Translations under genes and position numbers: made by a program | NCBI GenBank assembly: GCA_037013495.1 | Contig: CM072807.1 | Span: 5,749,001 to 5,813,000, forward strand | Length of the DNA: 64,000 nucleotides | Source: Hippophae tibetana | Taxonomy: Eukaryota > Streptophyta > Magnoliopsida > Rosales > Elaeagnaceae | Reading direction: 5' to 3' | Shown: positions 24,758-37,330 of the stretch, piece by piece | How the letters are laid out: the number at the start of each line of letters is the position of its first letter | Numbering within the stretch: position 1 is the stretch's first letter | Notes under the pieces: model-generated | The model's database searches: none | What the model saw: the letters and a program-made list of their open reading frames with translations, nothing else | What the model was told of the DNA's origin: nothing

Positions 24758-26825
24758 TCATGCACTTCCCTTTAAATTCAGTGTTTCGACATATTCAATT
24801 GAGGTAACCTGCCCAGTTTCACCTCTGGGTTTGATCTCTTCGAAATAGTCCTCACGAGCATTGTCAGCCAACATAAGGGATACCAGCCAGAAGAGGGCTG
24901 AATCAAGAGATACAAATGCGCCGCCACCAAGGAGACCAGTCTTAGCAGTGGGGCATTGTGTGGGATTGTAATGAACATTGAGTGACAGATGGAGCTGCTC
25001 TGAAATTGTTGGCCACAATAACAATGCTGCAGCTAGACCTGCTGTGAACCTGTACAAGTCCACCACAACCATCAAAGAAAATGGGGTTAGAGAGTGTGAC
25101 TGTTTTGAACATCCAAGAGCAGGAAAGAGTGATGCAATAAAAGAGCAACAATCAACACACTGTCAAATATAAATGTTGGATAAAAATGTCACTTCAAACA
25201 ATTTTTTTCTGGCAATAACAAAAACAGTTGTGTCAATATATCGTTTACCATTATTTGAAGCACTGGATGTGCTCAATCATTAGAATAAAAACCTAATTCA
25301 TATATAGCCGCTTTAACAGACAAGCCATCTTCAATTGCTAGAAATAAATACTCTAATAAAAAAACATTCTAAATGTTAATCTCCTTGAGCTTCCTGCACA
25401 ACGGCCCATACAAAGTCACTTCCCCCTTGTACCCTTGACTCACACAATACCTATACTTATTCAGCCCTTCTTGAACTGCAATTTAAATTGATAAGTTACT
25501 CTTGCTACTAAATGAGAAGAATGCAATAGCACCAACCATTCCAGTATTACATATTGCTTTTATGAAAACCTAATTAAAAAGTATATGCAAGATAGTGTTT
25601 CAACTATTTCAACATCATATTAAATTGACAGTGAAGTTAGTTAGGTCAAAGGAAATATGCTTACAAAGCAATGTTGAAGAACACAACAAAACTGGTACTC
25701 CTGAAGAGAACATCCTGTGGAAGGACCCTTCCTTTGTAAGGATAGAACAGTGAAAGAAAGCCCACAACTGTTGTTGCAAGAAGAAAGACAACAGACAGAT
25801 ACCCCAAAGCAACTGTTGGATCAGAAGGGTACTTGCAGATAGTAACACCTTTACCAGCAATTGGAGTTCCAGCTGCAGGCTGTCAAAATAAAAAAAAATA
25901 AAAAACTCACTAAAGACAATAGATAAGAATGTGATGTGAGAGTGTATGTATTAAAGGCCCCTCATATTCAGTAACGAAAAAAAATAACTACTTTTGCTTT
26001 GAATCAATTTTAGTTCTATATTTCAGCTTCACTTCTTAACCGTGAAAGATAGTTTTGAAGTAGCTGTACCATTTATTCATTGAAGCCTGCAAAATCCTAT
26101 GTATTGTACATTATTACTTTCTATATATTACAAATATGATTGACACGATAGTTGAAGAGGAGACAAATTCATGCGTTTTCTTCACGTTCAAGTCCGGTTA
26201 AGAAGGTATGTATTAGCTTATTTGACGCCTAGCCTCACTCTCCATATTCACACAATTTTGACATTACAAGCTAAATGAATTTATAAATTAGCACCAAACA
26301 ACAGGGCTCTACTAATATGAATAGATCCAATACTACCAGAATGAATCTAATCAAATTCTTGAAAGAAATCCAGATTTGTTTCTGCTTTGTTGGGTAGATC
26401 TGATTAAAGAAAAGTCACCCTGTTATAATTTACATTGCACAAATTAATCATAAAAGTTCAAGTTCCAGGATGCTGTATTAATTGTGGAGTGTACCAACTA
26501 AGAGAACCAAACTCCAAAAGATTCATAATATAAAATGATTTGTTCCTACGTTTTATCAAATGAGAGATTCTCTACTAAATAAATTTAACAATGAGAATTT
26601 TCTTTAAAAATGAATAACTTCATTATATCTAAAATTATCATCACATGTGTCATAATATAAATTTGAGTGTAAATTTATGTGTATAAAAATGAGAAAAGAA
26701 TATTTCAAAAATGTACCAAATAAAAGAACAGATACCTTCTTATTTTCAGCAACCACACCAAAGATGAATGAAACTATTCCTAAAAAAGAGATTATTAGAG
26801 ACATCTGAATCACCGTAACAGCCAT
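24758..26825 (-). CDS. DUF1218 family four-helix membrane protein
   Basis: Three coding exons (minus strand 26825-26736, 25879-25665, 25049-24758) join to 198 residues. DUF1218 (PF06749) proteins are plant-specific small membrane proteins; known members affect lignin in secondary walls (MWL proteins) and leaf bilateral symmetry (VCC/DESIGUAL). The first hydrophobic helix is in exon 1, which ends 'IFGVVAENKK'. Exon 2 opens with 'GTPIAGKGVTICKYPSD' (C45) and adds the second helix. The third helix and 'NPTQCPTAKTG' (C134) follow, then the fourth helix 'SLDSALFWLVSLML'. C45 and C134 lie in predicted extracellular loops and could form a disulfide. ATG 26825 is the first in-frame ATG after a leader-intron acceptor (exon resumes at 26849). 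It seems closest to the At4g31130/At1g68220 type, from memory; its specific role is unknown. Intron 2 contains an unexplained coding-like frame. Confidence 0.85.
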
Positions 26826-26849
26826 CCCTGCTTCAAATTTACCAAATTC

Positions 26850-28280
26850 CTGCACATAAAATTGGTTTTTAATAAATGGTTACATACAGCAACAGAAGCC
26901 AATTGAAAAATTAAAATTAAAATCGCTTCAACTCCATAATCAAAACAAAGTAAAAAAAAACCTGATCAAATTAGACTTTATCCTCTGCTTATCTCTATTT
27001 TTGGATGACTATACTGCAAAAGGCTAACAGCTAATTATCTGTCTACAAATTACTAAACGTCATTTCCAGATTACTGAAAAGTTATTGTTTCTGAATTATG
27101 AACTACCTCAGTCAATTTTCCCGCAGAATAATTTACGATCTTTTCCAAATAAAAAGTCAAATCTCTAAGGGAAAAAAGAATTACCAAGACGGAAAGAAAT
27201 TGAAGGGAAAGAATTGAAGAGAAAGACAGTTCGATCGAAAAGGCCAATGCTCCGAATCAATTAGAGAAAAACTCGCTCTTTTAAAAAAAAAAAAAAAAAA
27301 CTGTCACTCTTTCTTTAAAATTCTCAATTTCTCCGGAAAAATTATTGCAAGAAGTTAACTAACACAATAGGTGTTAGACTATGTTTTTGTTAATGGGTGG
27401 TTGTCGAAGTAAATTTGATTGTGTCAATGACACATTAATCGATTTGCTGTAACAAGATCGCTCTCTAAAAATAAATATTCTCTCTCTACGAATATTAATT
27501 ACTTTCTAATAAATAAGTTTTTAATCATCGAATTTTAAAATAATTATAAAAATATTATCAAATTTTTATTTATTATTTTTATTTTTATATCATTAAACTT
27601 CATAAATTTTATAAAAAATTTCATCAATATACTAATTGATATCGATTATATTTTTATAATATTTTATAAATTTTAATAGTATAAAAATAACAAAAAAAAA
27701 ATATGATGATTTTTTTATAATAATTTCAAAATTTAATGATATAAATATAATGAATTAAAATTTTCTTGTAATTTTATAATAAACTTAAAATTCGATGGTA
27801 AAACATTTTATTTGATACTCACTTTTTTAACAATATATTATTATTTTATTAATAAAAAATTTATAATATAATAATAAAATATATTTAAAGGGATAAAATT
27901 ATCATTTTTAAGATTTTTCTTTTTTTACTATTATTTTGTTTAATTTTAGAGACATTTTCTAATTATAAAGTTAAAAATATCAACGTATTTTAACTATATT
28001 CTCTATATTTTTCATAAAAAAAATTTGTCAATCCATTCTGTTATCTTAATAATTGAAGGAAAATAAATTATAATTTACTAACTACCATATTAACGGTTGG
28101 TCCAAATAGGTTGGATTTAGTGTTTATGTAGATGGTATATTGTAGTTCATTTTTTTCTTAAATTATGGAAAAAATAGAAAATGTTTGACAAAAAATCTAT
28201 AAAAAAAATTGTTAAAACTATTTATATTTTTAAAATAAAAATGTTACAAATGAGTATGTGTTATTGATAAATAAGGGAGA
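26850..28280. other. Leader intron of the DUF1218 gene, then AT-rich intergenic DNA
   Basis: Minus-strand sequence just before the DUF1218 start has a leader-intron acceptor (tgtgcag, exon resumes at 26849). The first leader exon and promoter should lie near 27150-27300, where a purine-rich stretch and an A18-type run (27282-27300) occur. From 27400 to 28280 only AT-rich sequence with no reading frame is seen. Confidence 0.45.
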
Positions 28281-30451
28281 AACTCAATATTATACAGAAG
28301 CGATGGAAGATGAAAACATGTCATGGGTTGGTGCCGTGAAGATGGAAACATGTCATACTAGGTTGGTGGGTTGGTGCCATGGAAGATGGAAGATGAGATG
28401 CAATCATTATATAACAATCACATGTTTGAGTTGGTAAAGTTATCTATAGGTAAGAAAGCTTTGAAGAACAAATGGGTAGACATAGTGAAGCAAGAAGAAC
28501 ACAGTTTACAACCACTATACAAAGCTAACTCGTTATTAAGGGATTCAATCAAAGAAAAGGTATTGATTTTGATGATGTTTTCTCTCCTGTTGTGAAGATG
28601 TCTTCCATACGTGTTGTTCTAGGTCTAACAACAAGCTTAGATTTAAAAATTGAGCAAATAGATGTGAAAATTGTCTTTCTTCATGATGAGTTGGAGGAAA
28701 AGATTTATATGGAGCAACCAGAGGGTTTTAAGGTAAAAGGAAAAGATGATTATGTATGTCGGTTAAAAAAAAGTCTCTACGGATTGAAGCAAGCACATAT
28801 ACAATGATATGAGAAGTTTGAGTCAGTTATAGGGGAACATAGTTACAAGAAGACTACTTCTGATAATTTTGTTTTTGTGTAGAAATTCTCTAATGATAAT
28901 TTTATCATTTTATTACTCTATGTTGATGACATGTTGATTGTTGACAGAAATTCTTCAAGGATTGATAATTTGAAGAAGCAATTGAGTAAGTCATTTGTCA
29001 TAAAAGACTTAAGGCCAACAAAACAAATTCTTGGTATTCAAATTTGTCGAGACAAGAAAGAAAATAAATTGTACATGTCACAAGAACAGTACATTAACAA
29101 GGTACTTGAAAGGTTTCATATAGATACAGCTAAAGTGATTTCTTCTCCTTTATCTAATCACTTTAAGTTGAGAAGTTGAGATCGAGTCAAGGCCCTTCAA
29201 CAGATATAGAAAAGAAAGATATGGAAAAGGTTTCATTTGCCTCAATAGTAGGAAGCTTAATGTATGCAATGGTGTGTACGAGGCCAGACATAGCTTGTGT
29301 AGTTAGAGTTGTTAGTCGTTTTCTTTCGAATCCATGAAGAGAGCATTGAGATGCAGTAAAGTGGATTATGAGATATCTTCGAGGTACTTCCAAGTTACAC
29401 TTAGCTTTAGAAGTGAAAAACCAGTGTTAGTTGGATACACTGATTCAGATTTGGCAAGAGATGAATATTCTCATAAATCTACTTCAGGTTATCTAATTAC
29501 TTTCTCTGGTGGAGCAGTTTCTTGGCAGTCAAGATTGTAAAAGTGTGTTGCACTTTCTACAACAAAGGCGGAGTTTATTGCAGTAACAGAAGCTTGTAAG
29601 GAGGTATTATGGATGAAACAGTTCTTGAGAGAACTTGGTTTCAAGAAGCAAAAATATGTGTTGTTCTACGATAACCAGACTTCTATTTACCTAGCGAAGA
29701 ACTCTGCGTTTCACTTAAGATCAAAACATATTGATGTGAGGTATCATTGGTTAAGGGATACTCTTAACAATAGGTTGCTTGAACTTGAGAAAATCCATAC
29801 TGATGAGAATGGATTAGACATGTTGACAATAACAGTGTTAAGGGAAAAACTTGAAGTCTGTTGTTCAATTGTCGGGAGGTTGAATCCATCCATCTAATCG
29901 GGAAAGAAGGAGATTTGTTGGGTTTTTCCTCTTGTTTGAAGGAGCCCAAGTAAAGCCTATATAGTTTCATGGCCTATGGAGAAAGAGGGGGTAATTTTGT
30001 CCATTTGATTGTTTCATTAATAAACCCATTTAGGGTTGGATGGAAGAGAACAAGAGCTGGAGTAGCAAAAATAAAAGCAAAAAAACTGCTCTTAGTTTTT
30101 CAGTTTTTCCCTCTACAGCAAGCTTTTATCAAGTGCTCCAATGGAAGGTTATTTGTAGTCCAATTGAGCTAAAATTTTGCAGAGAGTTTCAACATTGAAG
30201 ACTTTTCAATCTGAACGGTTTGATTTGGATTTGGCTCACTGGTTTGGGAAAATCTAGGTCATAAATAGTGATTATAAAATTGAGTTAAATTTCTCTATTT
30301 TTTTAAAATAATTATTAGTTTTCAAGAAGTTGTATTCTTGATGATGTTGTTGATTTTTTGACTCTAGTTTTATTTAAAGAGAACTTTTGTATAATTATTT
30401 TTTGATGGTAGAAATTTTGGAAAGGATTGTCGTGGTTGTTTCCTTCCTACA
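28280..30451 (+). mobile_element. 5'-truncated Ty1/copia retrotransposon with 3' LTR
   Basis: The sequence enters pol in the reverse transcriptase region ('GKKALKNKWVDIVKQEE') and reads through 'IEQIDVKIVFLHDELEEKIY', 'LKKSLYGLKQAH', an intact YVDD box (28921) and 'LSKSFVIKDLRPTKQILG'. An RNase H domain follows ('VGYTDSDLARDEYSHKSTSG', then 'FHLRSKHIDVRYHWLRD'). A few stops and frameshifts break it into several frames, but the blocks are better kept than in the other copia pieces, so it is probably younger. A purine tract (29901-29914) precedes a 3' LTR starting TGTTGGG at 29916, with a 'cctatatag' TATA near 29955 and a probable end near 30451. Gag, protease, integrase and the 5' LTR are absent. 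Its left edge has a short duplicated 'gttggtgcc(g/a)tg-aagatgga' phrase at 28327 and 28371. Confidence 0.88.
29916..30451 (+). repeat. 3' LTR of the truncated copia element
   Basis: It begins TGTTGGG directly after a purine tract, has a TATA-like motif about 40 bases in, and ends near 'ttccttcctaca'. No matching 5' LTR exists in the window, so the right end is an estimate. Confidence 0.65.
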
Positions 30452-31938
30452 CCGGAAAGATTTTTTTTACGTAAATTGGTTGTGTTGATTTTATGCATGT
30501 TTTATTTTGAGCTCTATTTATTTATTTTTTAAAAGATTCACACACAAAAAGAGAATATGTTTTATTTTACTGTTTAAAATTTGATTAAATTTAAACTATA
30601 CTGTAATTCTCTTTACAAAAATTAATTTTAATGGTTAATTCTTTAGAACCTAGTTGTTTGTTTGTTAATTTGTACGTGTTACTATAAATTAAATCCTAAA
30701 ACTGCATAATTATGCATTGTATTTAATTTTACGGCTAATTTAAGAATAAATTAATCCGTTTAACTTCGTGTAATCCAAGATTTCTAATAGATGAAATTAA
30801 TATAATCACAAGTTCCCAACCAATTCAGCAAGCCAACTAAAAAAAAAATATGTCCCCAAAAACTCTCCTCTGAGGCTCCGAAGAATGTGAATTTGAGCAA
30901 ATTTACAGGGATGGAACTACCTCAACCAAATGCATACATAAGCTAAATTGCTAAGCATGCCGTTAGAATGTATATTTAGGGTACCATTATTTTTATTTTG
31001 ATATTTTTTTTATCTTTATTATCAATTAAGACACAAAAAATTTATATTTAGATTATTGATTCATGTTTTAATCATTTTTAATAATAACATGTGTTATCAC
31101 ACTTTATTAAAATTATTGTTAAATTTGAACGAAAATTACAATAATAACTTAAATGAAATTATTTTGTGTATTTAAATTGAGAATATGAATAAAAAAAATA
31201 CCAAAAAAAATTACAAATTCTTATTGCAGAGTAAAAAAGTTAAAACTCTGAAAGCTTCTAGTATCCTGAGGATTCAATAGTCAAGGCCCTTCTTTTAACA
31301 AGCTTAAATAAAAGATGATATTCATTAATTTTTAATTTAAAGTATATTTTTTAAAAATTATATTAATTTTAAATTTTATTAACTATAAGAATTACCCAAT
31401 CCAATTACAAAGCATTAATAAATTTACTATTTAGTATTAAAAATATGGTAAACAGCCACCAAAAGTTTCGTAAGGTAGATAATAATTTAAGTGGTTTAGT
31501 TAAAATTAATTTTTTTATTCTATTATTTAAAAAAAAGTTAAAAAATAAAAAAACGATTTTTACATATTTTTTAATTAAATTTATAATATGACTTGGATGT
31601 AACTTCATTTAATAAAAGTTATAATTAATTTTAATAATTATTCTTACTATTATACAATAACCATAACTTTTCATTCTCTTCGTTTGATTTATTTTTTTAA
31701 TTTTAATATCTATTTTACTCTTAATTAAATAATAATATATTATTGTTAATAATAATCAAATCTTAATGTTTTAATTACATACATGAAATAAAAATATTTT
31801 ATTCTAAATTTCACTTAAATTTACTTTTTTTCTTATCAAACGTTGAAAATTTACTGCAAATTCTACGTGATCAGAGAAAAGCGAAACAATAAATTGATCA
31901 CACGCTTTTTCATTATGATATTGGGTTTGCCTGGATCC
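30452..31938. other. AT-rich intergenic region, nothing recognised
   Basis: No reading frame with a family signature, no RNA gene and no clear repeat was seen. The single 67-codon frame near 31405-31608 is AT-driven. Confidence 0.5.
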
Positions 31939-32343
31939 TTATTTCTTCAACTGTTCTTCCAACTTTCTTACTCTTTCCTCCCATATAACCTCACTGCCCC
32001 GGTTCTTGGCTAGTCCGTTGCCTGCTGAGTTTATATGCCTCGGCCCTCACCCCTTAGGAGGGGGCTCAGATCCAGTCTGTTTTTTTAGTTTAGACGATTG
32101 ATTCATGAAGTTCGGGAATTCATAACAGCTCCTCTGATAACTATACTTTCCCGCAAAGAGATGATATGACAAATTTATGGCACTTAGTCTTGTTTGTCCT
32201 AGAGCATGCATGCATTTTGGATCACAAAGTAACATAATGATCAAGGCTTTCCGAATCCTACCAAAAAATAAGTCCAAAAACCCATCTCTTGTGTTGTAAA
32301 GGATGCAACGGCTCATCCCTTTTCTGAGTAATATCAGATACAA
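31939..32343 (-). pseudogene. Unrecognised coding-like frame downstream of AspRS, broken by one stop
   Basis: On the minus strand an open frame from 32343 runs to a TGA at 32047-32049 and then continues in the same frame to a TAA at 31939-31941. The second half reads like the end of a real protein: 'PRHINSAGNGLAKNRGSE' followed by a charged helix 'ERVRKLEEQLKK'. Just upstream is 'YEFPNFMNQSSKLKKQTGSE'. It lies downstream of AspRS on the same strand, so it could be part of its 3' UTR, a relic of a neighbouring gene's last exon, or chance. No family was recognised. Confidence 0.3.
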
Positions 32344-32679
32344 TGAAATCTATTTTCCTAGATGATTAACTTGGTAGCTATTATAATAATACCAATTTGC
32401 ACATTCGATAGAAGATTAGGACCTTCTGACCATGTAAATTTTCGATACTGTTCCATTCCCACTAGGGAAAAAAACTCATGGAAAAAATGCAAAACATTTA
32501 GCAGAACATCTTTATAACAGTACTTCAAAACTAAAGGGGGAGATTTAGATGTTGATGTCACCATATAGGTGGCCATCGTGCATAGTTCCCATCAGACTCC
32601 TGTTTATGATAATTGGTGTGTACTGATGTGGTCAGTCACTACTTCACACTTCTCTTCTGTTTCAAAGAAATTCTCCTCA

Positions 32680-35600
32680 TCAAGGAGCAATTCTAAGTGG
32701 ATCGCGTGGAAACAAGGATGCTTTCCGAATGTTATTTAAACCACAGAAGAGCATAACAACACGCTCCAGCCCTACTCCAAATCCGCCATGTGGAGGTGCC
32801 CCGTATCTATAACAATCACAGGTGATGTTAGACAAGTTTTGACTGCTGGAAAACGTACCATAGCTTAAATGTTTGAGACGAAAAAAAATGCTTAAACAAA
32901 GTCAAAGAATAGTAGCTAGCAGCACAACTGTAAAATTGCTGAACTGGTTCAAATGAATGTAATGGAGGTCAGAACTTACTAAAAAGTGAAATACAAGGCT
33001 TGCAGTCATGAACCATTCATGCATAATCAATCTACTTCTTTTTTGTCATTAGAATATATGTTCAGTCATTTGAAGATAATAAAAATATTGAACAGACTAG
33101 GGGTTCTGATTTTCAACAAGAAATGATGCAAGGAGTAGACATAAATATATACCTGAAAGAATCAATATATGTTGATATAGTATTGACATCAATACCACAG
33201 GCTTGAGCACGTTCTGCCAAGAATTCTGGAACATGGACACGCTGGGCCCCTGAAATGATCTCCTCACCTGAAGGGAAAGGTAATCGACCAGATAAAGAAT
33301 TATCCAATAAGTAAAAACATTAACAATGGCAATCACACATGCAAAACACATTTTTAAGATGGACTGGATGCATTAGTAATTAACTAGGTCACTCTTACTA
33401 TTATGATGTCACAATTCTAAGAGGCTCTAAATTAGTCCCAAAGGAAAAGGACCATGCATTCTTAAGAAATAGTTAAACTGAAATATGTAAAGCAAATATA
33501 ATTGACATTTGAACAAAAAAGTTCTCTCTCCTTGTGAAACAGAGTGAAATAAAGCTCAAAAACTCAAGCACATCATACATTTAATAAATACACACATAAT
33601 ACAAATATAGAAATAACTAACACGGTGCAACAATAACACTCGCAAGCCATTTCATGGTTACCTCGAATGAAGACATCAAATGAATTACTGTAGGCAGGAT
33701 TATCATGGCATGGCATTGTATAGAATGGCCTAACAGCCAAAGGGTAGCGGTGAAGTATGAAGAACTCAGTGCCATACCTACGGTAGAGGAAAACCACTTA
33801 AACATTCATAATAACTGTGTTCTACCATAAGTTTGATATATTGGTGAAAAACAAAGTACGATAAATTACTTTTCAGAAACTAGCTGGCCTAATTTTCTCT
33901 CTGACTCGGTATTCAAGTCTCCCATAGGATCAATTTCTATGCCTGCTTCCTGCAGAAGTCAAAATTTCTGTAAAAAATAAAGAAAAGAAACATGAAATTC
34001 AGAAATTTCAGATAAAGGCCATAGCACATATTCCTCCAGTGATATTCCAGATACATAAAACAGCGAGCAATCACATTATCATTCTCCGTAAATAACTACA
34101 ATCTGACCAAGCATGACCATGGTTTAATTAATTGGAAATTAACTTATTATGGCAGACAAATGCCTCCAAGTTAAGGAGAGTAAGATTAGCTTTCACACAG
34201 ACAAATCATAATTCTCTAAGCTGATAGACTTGAGCAGAATATTTATCCTCCTCCCCCTGTCCCCCCAAACCTCACCAAAGCCAGACCATCTAAAAATTTC
34301 TGTATTTTCTTTTTGATGGTAACAGATTACATATGCAACTAGTTTCTAAGTTTATTAATGGTTAAACTAAGTCCAGTCAGCATAGAGAGAGAGAGAGAGA
34401 TCTTGCCTTGAGCATTTGAATGCCTTCTTCAAATGTAAGCCGTAGAGTCTTTCGCAAATACTGCAAATTGTCGATGTTAAAAATCAAATGCAAACAAACA
34501 AATTAACTTTAATTGTATACCACATACATAAATGGATGGTTGTGTACATTATTCATGAAGAATCTGAAGGTTATATCACAATTGCGTGATTTAGTGTATG
34601 ACAAAATCTATGAATGAACATCACCTTCAGAGGTTCAAATGGATATTGCCTCCGAATAGCATCGAGTTCCTTCTGGCAATCCTCATTCAAACTGTCAAAA
34701 ATTGTAACAAATAAACGGTCCACAATATCCATCACCTGTACAAATAGAAGAAAAATATCTTCTTTAAAGTGCACTCCATGGCCATATTCAGGTGCTGAAT
34801 CAAACCAACTTCAGATATTAAGTACTACCTCAAAGTAGTGTCGCTTGATCTGCATTTCAACATCAAGACCAATGAACTCGCATAAATGTCTATGAGTGTA
34901 CGAATCCTCTGCTCTATATACAGCACCAATCTCAAAAACACGCCCAAAATCTCCACATATTGCCATTTGCTTGTGAAGCTGTGGTGATTGGGCAAGACAA
35001 GCAGGTTGACCTTTATAGTCCAGTCTAAAAACAGCAGCACCACCTTCACTCGAACCAGCTATCAGCTTAGGAGTGTGAATTTCAATAAAGCTTTCAGATA
35101 ATAAGAACTTTCTAAACGCCTGCATGAAAATGTCATAAATTCAAACCCAAATATTCAGCTTGGAAACGAAAAGCTAAAAAAGGCAAGAGAATGGGAAACA
35201 AATATAATGCAGATTGCACCAGCATCCTCATTATGCATGCACTTAAAGACTAGGCTGCAAAGCCTGTAACATTCCTCTTAATTACAAAACTTCATTGATC
35301 TGCTACTTTCTCATAATGAAAAGAATGAACCATTATTAATATAAAACTAAGACCAGTGTATTGGTCTTCGTCAATTCTGAAAGTATAAAAACTGAATATA
35401 ATAAGTTACCATGGTACTTCCATATGTTGCTAAGATATGAATTTATTAAACAGAACTCCCAACATAATCTCAAAATGTGAATATTATAGAGTAAACAAGT
35501 AGATTCTTGTGAAACAGTGAATTCAGAAAAGGAAAAGGGGGTTAAAAAAGGAGCTAAATGATAAATAAAATCCTACCCCTCCAACTTTGCATTGGATGCG

Positions 35601-36493
35601 GAATATCGCTTGATTAGCAGGTGTCCGAATGTCAAGGATTCTATAATTCAAACGTGTGTCCTGATTAACACGCACAAGCTGTTCTCCAGCCTAAACATAC
35701 CAAAACATCACACACATTTACATATTAAAAATAATAATAGGTATGCTCAATTTCACACCAAACCAAACACACACAGATATAGAGTGCCTTACTTGCAATG
35801 CCTTCTCAATCTCAATCTCACTCCGAGCAGCATCCTCGATATTAATCGGTAAAGTTGGCACTGCCCTACTTACACAATGCATCTTTCTCACTTGCAACTC
35901 AACCTGCGCATAACCAAAATCACACATTTACGTATCACATCAAAATCATAATCACCAAGAAAGCAATTTCCAAAATTTCCACAAACCTGTTGCGTGGCAG
36001 CCTTGATTGCAACATCAGGAACCGAAACGATACCTACAATCTCAACGATAGACTCCCTACTTAAAGCCGCTGCATATTTCACCATCTGACTACTCACCTC
36101 ATTAGGCTTAACTTGAACAAGACATTGAACAGTAAATCCCTGCTCTCGAACCACCAAAAAAGCCATCTTTTTACTGACGGGTCGGATCGTCTGAACGCGC
36201 CCACTCACCAACACTTGCTGGCCCTTCAGCGACTCGTTAAGCGAACCGACTTCTGTCCATTGGTTAATATCCGCCACATTCTTAGATTGAAGCTCCGAGA
36301 GAGGAACATCGCCATAATTTGAAGCCAGTGGATCTTCCTCTTCAACCGCGAGAGACGAAGTCGCCACCGCTAATGCAGCTTCCCGCCGGAGGCGAAGTTT
36401 TTCCTGCTTGACGGCTTCTTTCTTCGCAGCTTTTTTGCTCACCGACTTCGATTCATCCTCTGGCTGTGGCGTTTGACTCGGCTCCGAAGACAT
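32680..36493 (-). CDS. IBI1: Cytosolic aspartyl-tRNA synthetase
   Basis: Ten exons (minus strand 36493-35987, 35903-35793, 35690-35577, 35119-34829, 34735-34625, 34460-34407, 33949-33870, 33777-33662, 33267-33153, 32806-32680) join to 541 residues. The enzyme charges tRNA-Asp with aspartate; the Arabidopsis cytosolic homologue IBI1 is also known as a receptor for beta-aminobutyric acid priming. A Lys-rich N-terminal extension precedes an OB-fold anticodon domain (about 85-200, '[15 protein letters not shown]'). The class II catalytic core follows: '[18 protein letters not shown]', motif 2 with R313 in '[16 protein letters not shown]', and motif 3 'GFGVGLER' ending at R515. The C terminus '[12 protein letters not shown]' is typical. 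The intron after exon 6 starts with GC, not GT. An in-frame upstream ATG (36610) would add 39 residues; I chose the ATG matching the family start 'MSSEPSQ'. Confidence 0.95.
34384..34401. repeat. (GA)n microsatellite next to a GC splice donor
   Basis: An alternating GA run, read as (TC)n on the gene strand, starts a few bases into the AspRS intron that opens with GCAAGA at 34406. Confidence 0.9.
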
Positions 36494-36769
36494 CGTCCTT
36501 AAAATTGAGAGTGAAAGGTAACAACTGTGAAGGAGATAGTTAGGGTTTTCAGGTGTGCGGCGGAAGAGGCAACGAAGGAGAACTCGTGATAATGAAAAAT
36601 GGATGTTCAATTATAATAAAAATGTAAGAATAAAAATGTAAGATAGTAACCTCCTTAATTATTTAATTTAATTGATTTATTATCATAATTATTACATTAA
36701 ATATAAAATATTACACTGATCTGATTATTAGTTTTACGAATTAAACATGATGGTATAATGATACCTTAT

Positions 36770-37330
36770 TCATTTCAATTTTATAAGTTAAATTTAAAAG
36801 TAAAAATATAATAAAATTGATCATTTAAAAAAAAGTAATCAAAATTTTTTTCATTCAATCATGATTTCATTCTAATATTAATTTTTTTTTTCAATTTTAT
36901 CATAATTCTAAATATAACATTAAATTTTAAACCTTAAATTCTTAATCTTAAATCACAAAATCCAAAATCCCAAAATCATGAATCTAAAATTCCTAAATCT
37001 TAAATCTCAAACCTCAAATTCCTAAAACTTATTTAAAAAATAATAATTTTAATAATATATTTTATTTTTAAGTAATAATTATTTAAAAATAATAATTTCA
37101 ATCTAACGAAAAAATAATAATTAAATATTATTATTTAAAATTTACTAAATATAAAAATATTAAGATAATATACAATATTTTTCATTGAATTTCAATTGTA
37201 AATTAAACTTTGTAATACCCGTTATTTCTTTTATTCCAATAGTCAAATCAAATAAAATTATTTAATTTTCATTTCATTTCATTCACATTCTCGTTCTTAC
37301 TCTCGTTCAATTCTGTACACAAAACGTCAC
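36770..37330. repeat. Dispersed repeat copy A (telomere-like phrases plus AT core)
   Basis: It contains runs of degenerate 'aaatccc/cctaaatctcaaa' phrases (36910-37020) followed by 'acttatttaaaaaataataa' and a conserved AT core, then 'tttcatttcatttc' and an 'attctcgttcttactctcgtt' end. The same order recurs at about 60290-61120. Confidence 0.6.
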
